Of a DNA stretch of 64,000 bases, positions 33,056-44,533 are shown one piece after another. Within the stretch, counting starts at the first letter, position 1, and the number at the start of each line of letters is the position of its first letter. This stretch comes from Xenopus tropicalis. Lineage: Eukaryota > Chordata > Amphibia > Anura > Pipidae. A program made the translations under genes and the position numbers. The notes under the pieces were generated by a model. It was not told where the DNA came from and did not search any database. It worked only from the letters and a program-made list of their open reading frames with translations. The DNA lies in assembly GCF_000004195.4 (NCBI RefSeq), contig NC_030677.2:64876222-64940221 (forward strand), given 5' to 3'.

Positions 33056-34078
33056 ACTAGTCAACCACAATAATGTCCCACACAAGCCAATACTTATCTG
33101 CTTGTATTCATGTGTGTGTCATTATTTTGCTATTTGCCCAGTTTTGCTCCTCCTCTATAAATGACCTTAATGTTTGTAAATGTCCAATTTGTGAAAAACA
33201 TTTAGCATGTAATGAGCACTTACAATGATAAACTTAAACCTCACCCTTCCAGCAATAACAATCCAGAACCAGATTGTGCTGTGCACACCCAGAGCTGTAT
33301 TTTTATCGTTGTTGAACTAAATGTTGTGACTGAAGGTGAGAGATCTGTGCTGTTAATCCTTATTCCCTTTTGGCTTATACTTCGCACTAATGGGATTAGC
33401 AGACCAATTGGGGTGGCTGTTATGACTTATTTCATCCTACACTATACAAAGGTCAGTATTGAAAAAATAGATTCTGGGAAAAGTCCACATTTTTGGACTG
33501 TGTAATATTCAATAAAACTGTTATTTTTTCCTCATTTTTTGTTATGCCCATCCTATTAATGCAAAGGATGTGGTTCCATGTACAATATAGTGTTTTTTTT
33601 ATACAAAAGTGTTGTTACATTGCCCTGCATGAAAAAGGGTTGAAAACTGGCTGTGGACCAAATTGGTTACACATGATGAATTAACTTACAGAATGCACAT
33701 GATTACTATAACAGAATAACAGAACTAACTAGCTAAGAAAAATAAACACAGCAAGGAAAATTCCTTAGTTTATTTCATTCACAGCATGTGGTTTTATATG
33801 TCTTGTATTAGCTAGCTATCACACAGATTTCCCCCCGTCACTTTGTCTCTGCATATTAGGTAGATGCTATATCACTACTGGAACTGATGATGACTTGAGA
33901 ACTTCTAAAAGCAACTAATGTTGTCACATTGTGCATTTTTATTATGCCAAAAAATGTGTTCAGTCTCAGACTTGAAGAAAGCTTTATGTATGCATAAACC
34001 ACACAATCTATGTCTGTAATATGTGGTTTTTTAAAAACATGATGTTCCCCCAACCCCCTGCATATGTTTTTAAGATAT
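33056..34078. other. No gene or repeat recognised
   Basis: AT-rich sequence. Frames 33212-33505 and 33493-33684 have no family I know. Confidence 0.4.
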
Positions 34079-34086
34079 GTTATTAG

Positions 34087-34363
34087 CAGGGCCGGAACTA
34101 GGGGTAGGCAGAAGAGGCAGCTGCCTAGGGCGCAACGATTGAGGGGCGCCAGGCAGGAGCCTCTCCTGCCTACCCCTAGTGCTACTTTGTCATTGCCTCC
34201 GCCGCTTGTCATTAGCGGTGGAGGCAATGACCAATCTAATCGCCCCGCCCCCCCTGCGCCGCCTCCTGTGCTTTGGCGCGCATGCGCCGTTGGGGGGGCG
34301 GGGAGGTGGGCGGAGTTGGCCGCCGGGTTGCCTAGGGCGCCCGGTCGGCTTGGCCCGCCCCTG
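34087..34363. mobile_element. GC-rich hAT element, 277 bp, perfect target duplication
   Basis: It begins CAGGGCCGGAACTAGGGG and ends TTGGCCCGCCCCTG. GTTATTAG is duplicated exactly (34079-34086, 34364-34371). A near-palindromic centre (GTCATTGCCTCCGCC ... GGCGGTGGAGGCAATGAC-like) and many CpG sites make a small GC island. Frames over it on both strands (34064-34463, 34408-34190) come from its composition. Confidence 0.88.
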
Positions 34364-34371
34364 GTTATTAG

Positions 34372-34853
34372 ACATAACTGAGCCGGTTAAGACAAAAGAG
34401 AAATACATACATCAGGATTGCCTTGCACAAACTACTTGTAAAATTAGCAATGGTGACTGGTAGAGTGGCCCAGCTGCATGATTGGAAGAAAAAGAGAAAG
34501 AGATTACAAGCAAAGAAGAGGAAGGTTGAAAGATGAGGAAGAAAATGTGGCAACAGAAGATAGAAATGAAGTGGGTCGAATTGCAAAAGCAAATGTCATA
34601 ATGGCAGAAAATAATCACTTTTCCTCCCACAAATGAAATTTTTTTCTCTTTGGCAATTTTTCTTAAATAGCTAAAACATTTTTGAGCTTCAAACGCACTT
34701 ACTCGAGAATACTCCTTTTTTGTACAGTTAAAATCAATTCTAGAACTGGTTTCTATTCACGCTTGAGAAATTTCAAGCCATACATTTCCAAAAAGGAAAA
34801 AAAAAAACACAAAAATGCGCTGTGGCTTTTCTCTCAATTTTGAAATTAAGGCA
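34372..34853. other. No gene or repeat recognised
   Basis: A-rich on the plus strand at 34480-34580, with opposing short frames only. Confidence 0.4.
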
Positions 34854-34855
34854 TA

Positions 34856-36033
34856 CAGGGGCTTGCAAAAGTATTCGGCCCCCTTGAACTTTTCCACATT
34901 TTGTCACATTATGTGACATTATGTTTAGGGTTGTTGTCCTGCTGGAAGGTGAACCTCCACCCCAGTCTCAAGTCTTTTGCAGACTCCAAGAGGTTTTCTT
35001 CCAAGATTGCCCTGTATTTGGCTCCATCCATCTTCCCATCAACTCTGACCAGCTTCCCTGTCCCTGCTGAAGAGAAGCACCCCCAGAGCATGATGCTGCC
35101 ACCACCATATTTGACAGTGGGGATGGTGTGTTCAGAGTGATGTGCAGTGTTAGTTTTCCGCCACACATAGCGTTTTGCATTTTGGCCAAAAAGTTCCATT
35201 TTGGTCTCATCTGACCAGAGCACCTTCTTCCACATGTTTGCTGTGTCCCCCACATGGCTTGTGGCAAACTGCAAATGGGACTTCTTATGGTTTTCTGTTA
35301 ACAATGGCTTTCTTCTTGCCACTCTTCCATAAAGGCCAACTTTGTGCAGTGCACAACTAGAATTTGTCCTATGGACAGATTCCCCCACCTGAGCTATAGA
35401 TCTCTGCAGCTCGTCCAGAGTCACCATGGGCCTCTTGGCTGCATTTCTGATCAGCGCTTTCCTTGTTTGGCCTGTAAGTTTAGGTGGACGGCCTTGTCTT
35501 GGTAGGTTTACAGTTGTGCCATACTCCTTCCATTTCTGAATGATCGCTTGAACAGTGCTCCGTGGGATGTTCAAGACTTTGGAAATCTTATTGTAGCCTA
35601 AGCCTGCTTTAAATTTCTCAATAACTTTATCCCTGACCTGTCTGGTGTGTTCTTTGGACTTCATGGTGTTGTTGCTCCCAATATTCTCTTAGACAACCTC
35701 TGAGGCCGTCACAGAGCAGCTGTATTTGTACTGACATTAGATTACATACAGGGGCACTCTATTTAGTCATTAGCACTCATCAGGCAATGTCTATGGGCAA
35801 CTGACTGCACTCAGACCAAAGGGGGCTGAATAATTACGCACACCCCACTTTGCAGTTATTTATTTGTAAAGAATGTTTGGAATCATGTATGATTTTCGTT
35901 CCACTTCTCACGTGTACACCACTTTGTATTGGTCTTTTACGTGGAATTCCAATAAAATTGATTCATGTTTGTGGCTGTAATGTGACAAAATGTGGAAAAG
36001 TTCAAGAGGGCCGAACACTTTTGCAAGCCACTG
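34856..36033 (-). mobile_element. Tc1-family transposon with internal deletion
   Basis: Inverted termini begin CAGGGGCTTGCAAAAG (left) and CAGTGGCTTGCAAAAG (right). About 58 bases pair with three mismatches. TA sits at both edges (34854-34855, 36034-36035), the Tc1/mariner target. The transposase gene lies on the minus strand. The element is about 1.18 kb against the usual 1.5-1.6 kb: the part of the gene after the second catalytic aspartate is gone and the left terminus follows almost at once. It cannot make an active transposase but keeps both ends, so it could be moved by a complete relative. Confidence 0.92.
34909..35664 (-). pseudogene. Tc1-like transposase, C-terminally deleted (251 codons)
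   Basis: This was a DNA-cutting and -joining enzyme of the IS630/Tc1/mariner superfamily that acts on the terminal repeats of its own element. The N-terminal part (about residues 5-110) is a paired-like double helix-turn-helix DNA-binding region, with the basic GRPPKLT linker at 58-64. The catalytic domain follows: KVLWSDETK puts the first aspartate at 152, GGGSIMLWGCFS is at 188-199, and FQQDNNPKH puts the second aspartate at 243. The family needs a third acidic residue about 34 residues further on. Here only a few codons remain before a stop formed by terminal-repeat sequence, so the protein lacks about 90 residues and its active site is incomplete. The frame is otherwise open with no stop or frameshift, which suggests a young copy. 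The start is the ATG at 35664, followed by MKSKE as in relatives. Confidence 0.92.
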
Positions 36034-36035
36034 TA

Positions 36036-36455
36036 AATACCTAGAAGAGTTGCAAAATAAAGTTATGTGCACACAGTTGTAGCTTATATTATACATTACA
36101 CGTATGAAATACCCCTAATACAAGATCTCTCTCTCAGTTCCAGTGTCACTGGGACCATAAGTTGGTGCACAATTGTGTGTGTTAGTAACAAATCGAACAC
36201 TTTTGCACAGCAAATTAGGATTTCATGATCTCCTACTCTAGGCATCAAAATGACTTTTGCCTGTTATCCTTTAGGCACAAACCTAGAAATCCTGGAATTA
36301 CTGTCTTGTTCAGGGTGGCGGTAGTTGTAGGATCTGCTGCTTCAGTAGGTGCTTTTGGCAACTGCACTTGGCACAAATACATTCAAGTGCAGGGAGTGTG
36401 TTTAGGCACAAATACCTTTAATGAATAGCTTGTGGGTGCATTAAAAATGAAACCT
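36036..36455. other. No gene or repeat recognised
   Basis: Short frames only. Nothing recognised between the Tc1 element and the next MITE. Confidence 0.4.
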
Positions 36456-36458
36456 TTA

Positions 36459-36917
36459 GGGGCTGATTTACTAACCCACGAATCCGACCCGAATTGGAAA
36501 AGTTCCGACTTGAAAACGAACATTTTGAGACTTTTTCGTATGTTTTGCGATTTTTTCGGATTCTGTACGAATTTTTCGTTACCAATACGATTTTTGCGTA
36601 AAAACGTGAGTTTTTCGTATCCATTACGAAAGTTGCGTAAAAAGTTGCGCATTTTTCGTAGCGTTAAAACTTACGCGAAAAGTTGCGCATTTTTCGCGTA
36701 AGTTTTAACGCTACGCAAAATGCGCAACTTTTTACGCAACTTTCGTAATGGATAGGAAAACTCGCGTTTTTACGCAAAAATCGTATTGGATCCGAAAAAT
36801 TCGTAAAGAATCCGAAAAAATCGCAAAACATACGAAAAAATCGCAAAGTACCGATCATTACGAAAAAAACGCAATCGGACTCCATTCGACCCGTTCGTGG
36901 GTAAGTAAATCAGCCCC
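36459..36917. mobile_element. Harbinger-type palindromic MITE, 459 bp
   Basis: Termini GGGGCTGATTTACTAACC and, from the right, GGGGCTGATTTACTTACC, flanked by TTA on both sides (36456-36458, 36918-36920). Nearly the whole element is one inverted repeat with its centre near 36690, inside ACTTACGCGAAAAG ... CGCGTAAGTTTT. It is full of CGTA and TTTTTCG words. Similar peptides on both strands (36383-36652 minus, 36432-36701 plus, 36664-36885 minus) are a product of the palindrome. Confidence 0.9.
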
Positions 36918-37000
36918 TTAGTCTTGCAACTACCAGATAAAACACTTGTGTAAAAAGGCATACAGAATATGATACAGCAATTCCTTTTGCAAACTCGTAG

Positions 37001-37372
37001 CAGGGCTGGAACTAGGGATAGAAGTGGCATGTAGTGGTTGGCTAATCTGTCCTGTTTCGCAATACAACTGATAAATATGCAAAATGGCAAATAATTAGTG
37101 AAATGTGTCTAGCACGTGACTTTTTTGATGCACATGACTTTCTTTTATGCACGCAACTTTTTGATGTGACTTTTCTTGGCGTGAGCATGACTTTTTTTGA
37201 TGCAACTGCAACGTTTTCCTCATTCTGCAAATTTTTGTTGCACCACATTTTTGTGGCAGTTTTGCGGAAAAATTTGCCAAAACGCAGAATTTTGCAGTGA
37301 ACCCATGCCTGCTGAAAAAATATGCTCATCACTAGTGGCATTCGCCTAGGACACAATGATGGTGGGGGGGGT
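37001..37372. mobile_element. Second copy of the GC-rich hAT family, split by a MITE
   Basis: Left part CAGGGCTGGAACTAGGG matches 34087 onward. After the MITE, CGCCTAGGACACAATGATGG resumes the family interior. The right end is lost near 37372. Confidence 0.62.
37032..37334. mobile_element. Nested hAT-type MITE (TAGTGATGAGC family)
   Basis: It runs TAGTGGTTGGCTAATCTG to ATGCTCATCACTA. Flanks GTGGCATG (37024-37031) and GTGGCATT (37335-37342) agree at 7 of 8 positions. 303 bp. Confidence 0.78.
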
Positions 37373-37384
37373 AGCAGGGCACAA

Positions 37385-37453
37385 ACCTCTTCTGTCTGTG
37401 CTCCATTGCGTGCATAAAAACGTTTTTGTTTTTTGCAGATTTGCTTATCACTA
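37385..37453. repeat. Right-end fragment of a TAGTGATGAGC MITE
   Basis: It ends GATTTGCTTATCACTA, preceded by GCATAAAAACG. No left end. Confidence 0.4.
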
Positions 37454-38379
37454 GCCATGAATAATACATTTGGTTAGGTCTAGTTACTTAATTTTTTGGC
37501 TACCATGGGTAGAAGATAAGACTGTGTTTCTGAGAGTGCAACAATAATTTTTGGCAGCTGGGAGCATCTGTGTATGAAAACACATATAAAGCCAAGATTA
37601 CTGTCACTTTGACTTCTTTTGTGCCATTTAATCAAGGCATGGGGATGTGGACAGGCAAGTAAATTATTATTATTTTACTATTTCCTTGCAGGAAACAAAG
37701 AATAGAAATGTGTACGGATGCCTGAAAATATTTTTATTTCAATCGCCTAAAATGTATTCTGGAATCGTAAAGATTTAAAATCTATTTGGCATGTGAATAA
37801 AGCACTTTGAATAGATACTTAACCAAATACTATTCAGGTAATCTAAGAATGTTAACCCAGCAGAGACGGCTTACTAAAATAAAGAACTGGTAGAGATTTT
37901 CACATTCATTGCCAGCGAGAGCCAGTGTTTATATTACAGTATATCTCTAAGGAACTATACAACAAACCACAGATTTTGCAGGCAATATTAAAAGTAGACT
38001 GTTATTTGTTTACCCAGCTGTAGAGAAGTGCAAATTATTATGCAAGTCACTGAAGATCAACCCAGATAATGCAGCCTAAAGCACTTTGCTTCACTCTACA
38101 TCTGAAATGTATTTCATTGTTAATCTTGGTCTGTGACTTGTGGACATTCAGAGCTACGAATGTTTTTTTTTCTTGCAAACTGTATTCAAAAGTAAAGACA
38201 GGATTGAGTCAACATCAACACTTACTTTCAGCAGTCTGAGACTGAGAAGACACATTTATCTGGATATATAGAGAGATGTATTTAAACATTACATAAAATA
38301 CAGAACACTGCCTTCCATAGCATTCTTACAACACAGAATCATCCAATGTAAGATTTTGCATTCCCTTTCTCTTTGGTCT
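37454..38379. other. Repeat-free stretch
   Basis: No gene and no transposon ends. A candidate for conserved non-coding DNA, judged by texture only (for example GTGCAAATTATTATGCAAG at about 38030). Confidence 0.25.
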
Positions 38380-38840
38380 TTAAAGGGCCAGGAACACCAA
38401 CAACATAAAAATGGTTTAAATATAGTTACAGATTATGTATGTCTGACCTCAATCTGCTAATAAAATATTTCTTAATAGACAGACTGTTTCTGATAAATGG
38501 TCTAAGAAATGCACAGTCGGACAAAAAATAAGATGTTACCGTGTTAAAGGGACTATCATTACTGAAACTATTGTATACTAAAGATGTTATATGTTATGTA
38601 CTACCTGCTGTTGGAGGGAGAAAGAACATACCTGCTTCTGTCTTCATTTGGCATGACCTCTTTCAAAAAAAAAATTTTTTTAACAGCAGGGCTGTCTTTA
38701 ATACTTGTGATATATGATATGTGTGCTCACAACCTGATTTCCTTGAACTGTGGGATGAACAACATTTCTACATTGTGTATATTGAGAAATAAGAGTGGTT
38801 CCTCTTCAGCTCTCCAAACTCCACCCCTTTAGGGGCAGGT
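38380..38840. repeat. T2-like repeat fragments
   Basis: TTAAAGGGCCAGGAACACC at 38380 and TTAAAGGGACTATCATTAC at 38544 both look like T2 left termini. No matching right ends were found. An 82-codon frame (38584-38832) is not recognised. Confidence 0.35.
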
Positions 38841-39178
38841 CTGAAGTTAAGGATGTACTTTAAAACTTGAATGGTTGCCTTGGGAAAAGGTCATGCCAGT
38901 TGAAGTGAGAAGCGGGTATGGTCTTTCCATCTTCCAATGCAAATAGATTTGCTTAACTTAGGACTGAATCAAGTACCCTGTCTTGATGGGGCATGTCAGC
39001 TCAGGTTTACTTTACCCAAACCATGTAACTAAATGTGTCTCTTTTACTAATTGACAAAAGTTTTCCCTTCAATTTGTGTAAGACTAACATTTAGTTCCCT
39101 TTCGAGCTGTTTAGTGGAGTGCCAGGTTTAATAGATGTAATGTATATGAGTGACATTTCTATATACATTTCTTTAAAC

Positions 39179-39194
39179 ATATATATATATATAT
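39179..39194. repeat. (AT)8 microsatellite
   Basis: Eight perfect AT dinucleotides. Confidence 0.9.
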
Positions 39195-39723
39195 CTTCAT
39201 CAATGGTTTAGCAACGGTGGAACAGACCATACAACAGCTAGGGGCCCAGAGATGTAGAATGCCAAGTGTAGCCCTAACTGGTTTACCTTATGTTTGTAAA
39301 GCAGGTCAGGTCATATCTCATGAATTTAGGGGGGCAAAAGATTATGGTCCTGGCTCTTTTGATTTCATGTTACATCACTACTACTTTTAAATCAAGAATA
39401 AATAAAACAGCCAACATTTGGACTCAATATATCTTGAAAATATCTCATCACATATACGTGCTTAAGCAGCAAAATACAGTAAATGATTACTTCCTCTAAA
39501 GTTACCATTTATCTTGGGGAATGTCTAGCAGTGAGTGCTCTATTATTGCTGTTTGATTCAATTAAGTGTGAAAATAATGTCCAATCATCAGGCATTGATT
39601 TTTTTTTTTTTAAGAAAATCAGTACTTGCCGAGTTAGTTGTTCACTCCAGAACACCACATTTGAATCCAATTAATTTTATTATTGTCCTGTAAAATGTGC
39701 TGGCAACTTAGAATGTAAGCTCT

Positions 39724-39885
39724 ACAGCAACAGGGACTCACATATTCTGCAGTACTTTACAATGCTTATGCATCATTCTCCTCAGTCCAGTTGTTACTGG
39801 TTAAGTTCCCAATTACATTCACACGACACATGGGTTAGTTAACCTGCCTGAATGGTTTTAGGAATGTGGGAGAAACTGTACAGAG
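39724..39885 (-). repeat. Possible SINE-like repeat remnant
   Basis: TTAACCTGCCTGAATGG and GGAATGTGGGAGAAACTG resemble the second half of the widespread repeat noted at 31846-31980, on the opposite strand. Diverged; boundaries approximate. Confidence 0.3.
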
Positions 39886-40172
39886 ACAATATGCAATTGG
39901 TCTTGGCTTTTGGGTTAATTATTTAGCTTCATGTTCAGCTCTCTAGTTGGAATCTTCATCTAGTTCCTAGCAACATAATTAACCTAGCAACCAGACACCG
40001 GATTTAATGAGAGATTGTAAAATGAAAAGGAGAGAGCCTGAACATAATGATAAGTAATAGAAAGTTTCTATTGAAGACCAATAGGAAAGGTGGTTAAGAG
40101 TGGGACATTCCATGACATACTAAAACATACTAACTTACCAAATGTTAACTTAAAGGTAAACAGTCCCTTTAG
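39886..40172. repeat. Interspersed repeat related to 25655-26022
   Basis: It runs TGCAATTGGTCTTGGC, TCAGCTCTC, CCTAGCAAC, GGACATTCCATGACATAC, then AATGTTAACTTAAAGG and a terminal AGTCCCTTTAG. Same order as the copy inside the hAT composite. Confidence 0.6.
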
Positions 40173-40419
40173 ACTTTTTGTTGAAGTCTATTGAAATCTA
40201 TTGCTACTGTTTTTTATACCTTTTATATTGAATACAATTATTAGCATTATTGAATATAATAATAATGCCAACAATACTGATATTGTATATTATATTATAC
40301 TATATAGTATATATTATTATATATATTGTAGGATTTACATGTGTTGTTTGACCTTGCAAATATGGAGAAAATAGCAAACAATTTCTTCAATTTAATGGCA
40401 CCTTACACCTCCCATTACA
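40173..40419. other. AT-rich sequence with TATA-type low complexity
   Basis: 40255-40335 is almost entirely A/T with TATATTATA words. No gene. Confidence 0.6.
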
Positions 40420-40880
40420 TTGGGAACCTGCATAAGCAATACTGAAAATTTGCCAGAAACTAATTGTTTTCTCATTGGACATGAGTGATCTACATATTAC
40501 TATGAGAACATATTCTATAAATATGTGTTACTACTGAGTAGCTCATTACAGCACGAGGCACATTTCAGATGTAGGCACAATTAGCCACTTCATTTCTGGA
40601 TTTCAGTCCCAGCTTTAGAGTTGGCTCTATAAACATCACTAAACCAAGAATTAATTAGCCACTTTCTTTAATCTCACTTTAGCATTCTTCTCAGCTGAGT
40701 GTTGTGAAATTCTCATCAAATAATTATGAAAGCTTTTTGAAATCATATTAAACTACACCAGAAAGCTTTAAAATGTCCTTCCTAATTATGAGTTTTTGAT
40801 TCATATATAGAGTTTGATTTCAGCATTGCATTTTTCAGCCGTTTAATAGGCAATTCATTTTATGGAGATGCCTTAAACTA
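40420..40880. other. Repeat-free island, candidate conserved non-coding element
   Basis: No transposon ends. It has clustered TAATTA and ATTAGC-type cores (AATTAATTAGCCAC, CAAATAATTATGAAAGC, CCTAATTATGAG) and balanced composition. Consistent with an enhancer but not proof of one. Confidence 0.22.
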
Positions 40881-42346
40881 CAGTATACTGATTCTGATTA
40901 TGAGTTCAAGGAAAGAAGGATCAGCTGGTCGGCAGAACCTACTCTATGCTACCAATTAAGGTTAATATTAAACTTACAAAGTAAAAATTGAGAATTTTAT
41001 TTTAAAGCAAAACAATGTGTCCTTTCAAAAAAGGAATACATCATGCTGGCACTCAGTGTCCCTGTTAAAGGAATACTGTTAAAAAAACAGTGGAATGCAT
41101 GTGTTACTGTCTAGGCAGAATTTAGTCAAATGAAAGTGGGCCTTAATAAAAAAAAATTTGAAATATAAGCACCAACTGTCCATTCTAGTATTCTTTTCTT
41201 ACTGTCCATTGCCTACAGTATGTTACCCTTTCTTACCCTTTATCCATCTCAAAATTTTCACTTTGGGCAAAACTGTCATCATTCCCCATTTTGTCCATAA
41301 TCCTGTTAACTTAAGAGTAACCTCCAATGCTTTTGGTACTGTACATGTAGAAAACATTGAACACTCGGCATGTCTGGCTGTGCAAAAATGGAAGTAACTG
41401 TTAATCGTGGCAGAATGGAATATGTCAGTGCTTGGTCCTGTTTAAATGAGTCTACACTACTGACGTCCGGCCCAGGGAAATCTATATACTGTACCTGTGA
41501 ATAGAACATGGTTTTTATAGTCTACTTGTATTTTTTGCAACCCACAAACAATTCATTTATTCTGTCTCTTATACCGTCTACCAGGAATGGTGTACAATCT
41601 AATTATCAGCCATTATGAAAAGTCCCATAATTTAGAGTGCACAGATTTTTTTTCAAATTAAAGAACACTGAATATTTAATGAACCACTCTGTTTCAACGG
41701 GGAAGGTTAGCAACAAGATAAATACTTTAATAAGATTTTATGAGAAGCTATAGCTTAACAGTTATTTTACATTGGTTGTTTTACAAAAAATAATTTGTAA
41801 AGGATGTCATTTGCTGACTTAGACTGTTGCTGACAGCAGAATTATGTCTTTGCCAATTTACCATTGTGGAAATGCAGGTCTAGAGCTCTAAACTGGCTAA
41901 TCAGAGGCCTGCATTCAAACAGACATAGTGCAGACTTTGGTGACTTTTATTCCATTACCCACTTCCCTTGAGGGTGTTGTAAGGACAAGTGTAATGTTTA
42001 CTCTAGGTTTACTAACCCACAGACACCAACCATGTTTACTTTCAAGTAGAAGACAAATATATGCTACCTGCTGTTTTGCTTTTGGGGTTTAGTCACACAG
42101 GAGGAAACTTTGCAGTTCTACTTACAATGCACCATTGCAGTTATTGATTCCAACCAGTCAGCACTTAGTTTTGATTAAGCCTTTTCAAGTTCGATTAGCA
42201 CTTATAATAAATTGTGGAAATAAAAATATATCACTACTTTAATGGCTGAGCCCACTATGGCACATTATTTACAGGATGTAGTACCCTTCAGTTCAAGAGT
42301 TCCATCTGCATAACTGCTGCCTTGTCTGGGTGGTAAGTACAGGGCC
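40881..42346. other. No gene; one T2-like left end
   Basis: GTTAAAGGAATACTG at about 41066 resembles a T2 terminus without a partner. Opposing frames at 41158-41509 are not recognised. Confidence 0.35.
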
Positions 42347-42349
42347 TTA

Positions 42350-42690
42350 AGCTGGCCATACACGTGGCGATCTGACGATGTTTCGTGCGACCATCTGTCG
42401 CACGAAACATCGTAAGATCCGCCACACACCATTCAGGGCTGAATCGGCAGGTAAGAAGGTAGAAACAATAGGATTTCTACCTCCTTCTGCCGATTTAGCG
42501 CTGAAGGGAGATTTTGGTCAGGCGCCTTCTATGGCGCCCGATCAAAATTTTCAAACTGGTCCGATCGGCGAGTCGGCCGATATCAGCAGCTTCCTGCGAT
42601 ATCGGCCGATTTGCCGACATAACATACACGCACCGAATACCGTACGAAACGAGGTTTCGTACGATATTATCGGTGCGTGTATGGCCACCT
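42350..42690. mobile_element. Harbinger-like MITE, TGGCCATACACG termini
   Basis: AGCTGGCCATACACG and, from the right, AGGTGGCCATACACG, with TTA on both sides (42347-42349, 42691-42693). It contains a perfect internal hairpin CGATGTTTCGTGCGA ... TCGCACGAAACATCG (about 42377-42413) and a second palindrome at 42640-42665. 341 bp. Overlapping frames on both strands are composition artefacts. Confidence 0.82.
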
Positions 42691-42728
42691 TTATTTGCAT
42701 GTTGAGCTTGAGGGCCCTGAGTGCACAA

Positions 42729-43539
42729 TTAAAGGATATGTAAATGAATGCCAATTGCCTGCCCCCCCTAGAAATATACATGCAATTTACTAATCATTGC
42801 AAATACTTGAGCCTCCATATCAGTTACAAAGTTCGCACTTTATTCCATCAGATGCAATGGCTTTGGAAGTCTGAAAAGGAATGTTGCATTGTTACATGGC
42901 TCCAATTTTTTGAATTTGGTATAGCCTACAATTTCCTACTATGTATGTTAGTTGGGCACATCTCCTTCACCCAGATGGCATTATTTGCACTGCATTTATC
43001 CCCTTCATTTGCCAGGACCATCACATTTCTAATGCAAATAGCAGCTTTCAACCGGCAGCCATTTTCCTTCTCACATATCTTCAGTGACATTTACATGTTA
43101 GCTGTAACGTTCATGCAATTAAAAATGCAGGCTTACACAGGCAGAGCTTACTTTGATAAAATGTTCTGCTTTGATTAAGCACTATAATGGTTAAGCTGAG
43201 CTCAGAAGAGAAGGTGAGAAGAAAACAATAGGAGCAGACAGCTAGAGCAGAGTTTCTATGGCAGCCAGCAATGCCATCTCTTCATTGGCTGCTAGTATGG
43301 GGGGCGTGTTAGCAATCTGAGCTGAGAAGAACTGACCATGCTCAGTAGCCAAGAGTCAAAGCAAATTCCTGAGGGAGGGAGCTGAGTGGGTTAGAGTGAG
43401 AGAAAGAATCTTAATGGATTAGGGGGTTGTTGCAGCTTTACTATTAACCTTTGAACAACCAGAGTGACAGCTATTTAAAGATTTCAAAGAGGCTGTTTAC
43501 AGATTACATTTTTGTTTGGGGGGTTTACATGTCCTTTAA
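42729..43539. mobile_element. T2-type MITE (TTAAAGGAYATGTAAA), 811 bp
   Basis: Left TTAAAGGATATGTAAATG, right (inverted) TTAAAGGACATGTAAACC, each at TTAA. The GC-richer block at 43190-43400 is internal. A 144-codon frame (42744-43178) inside it has no recognisable family; its composition gives no sign of selection. Confidence 0.68.
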
Positions 43540-44533
43540 TAAAATTAGTTAATTACACATGTACACTAAAAACTATCAGACCAGACTATAGAAATAAGAT
43601 GGATAATTTTAATTTTGTAAAGAACAAAACATTAAATATTTGGCTCTTGTCAGAATTTCTCCAATATTAAACAAACCCTTCATTAAAAAACATCAGGACT
43701 TGTAAATGTTAAAGGTGCTTATGCAAAGGAGATTAAAACATGAAACGGATATAAAAATTCCTGAGAATGAAGCACGTGAGAAATCATGAAGGCACACCAC
43801 AGGATCCTCTGTATGCTTCCCAGGGAACACACTGAATGGAATGCTATCAAGTGAAACTAAAGGAAAATAGATCAGCCAAGCCAAATCAAAGTTCTAAGGT
43901 TAAGTCTTACTCATGTTTCTTTCAATGTCATTGAGCATTTATTTTCTTAAATCTTTTATGCGGCTGAAAACGTTGCAGAGTAGAGCCGTGCAAGTGACCA
44001 AAGGCCTTATTATTATTGTGGGGTTTTTTTCATTAAATGATTTGAATTTTTCTCTGGTTAGAGAATAAAGGGATTTCAAAACTAGGGAAGGGCAACAACA
44101 TGTAGCAAACACCATGGAAGACAGATTTCAATGCAACAAAGAACAGTGTGTGTACGGAATCCATGAGTGGATCTCCCTTTATTGTGCAAATATTGCCTGT
44201 CTTTATATAAGGTTGCAAACCTGTTGCATGAAAATAGATTCAAATAATGCAGGGGAGTGAATAAAAATGTAAAAAATGAGTTAAGCTCCGAAAATCAATA
44301 TGCAACTACATATGAGTTAATTTCTTTATACCAGAATTAAACCTGCTAAAATTACTTGTCTCAAAGTAAGTAATTTAGTGGTAAGACTATGGATCTTAAA
44401 GAAGCACAACAACAAAAAAGTAATAAAGGCGATATCCCTCTATTTATAAAATTTACAATGGCAGATCTGGAAGAACTGGAAGTAAATTGCAAGTTAAGAA
44501 CAATGGAAGTGTATCTAATCTGGCCAGTTTTAT
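43540..44533. other. No gene or repeat recognised
   Basis: AT-rich sequence with short frames only. Confidence 0.4.

Noticed and set aside
34064..34463. Proline/arginine-rich frames of 72-105 codons
   Set aside because: Composition artefact of the GC-rich hAT element; frames are open on both strands.
36383..36885. Several frames with similar RNFLRN- and FLRKN-type peptides on both strands
   Set aside because: Products of the palindromic Harbinger MITE.
42744..43178. 144-codon frame
   Set aside because: It lies inside a T2-type MITE, starts next to its terminus and shows no known domain.
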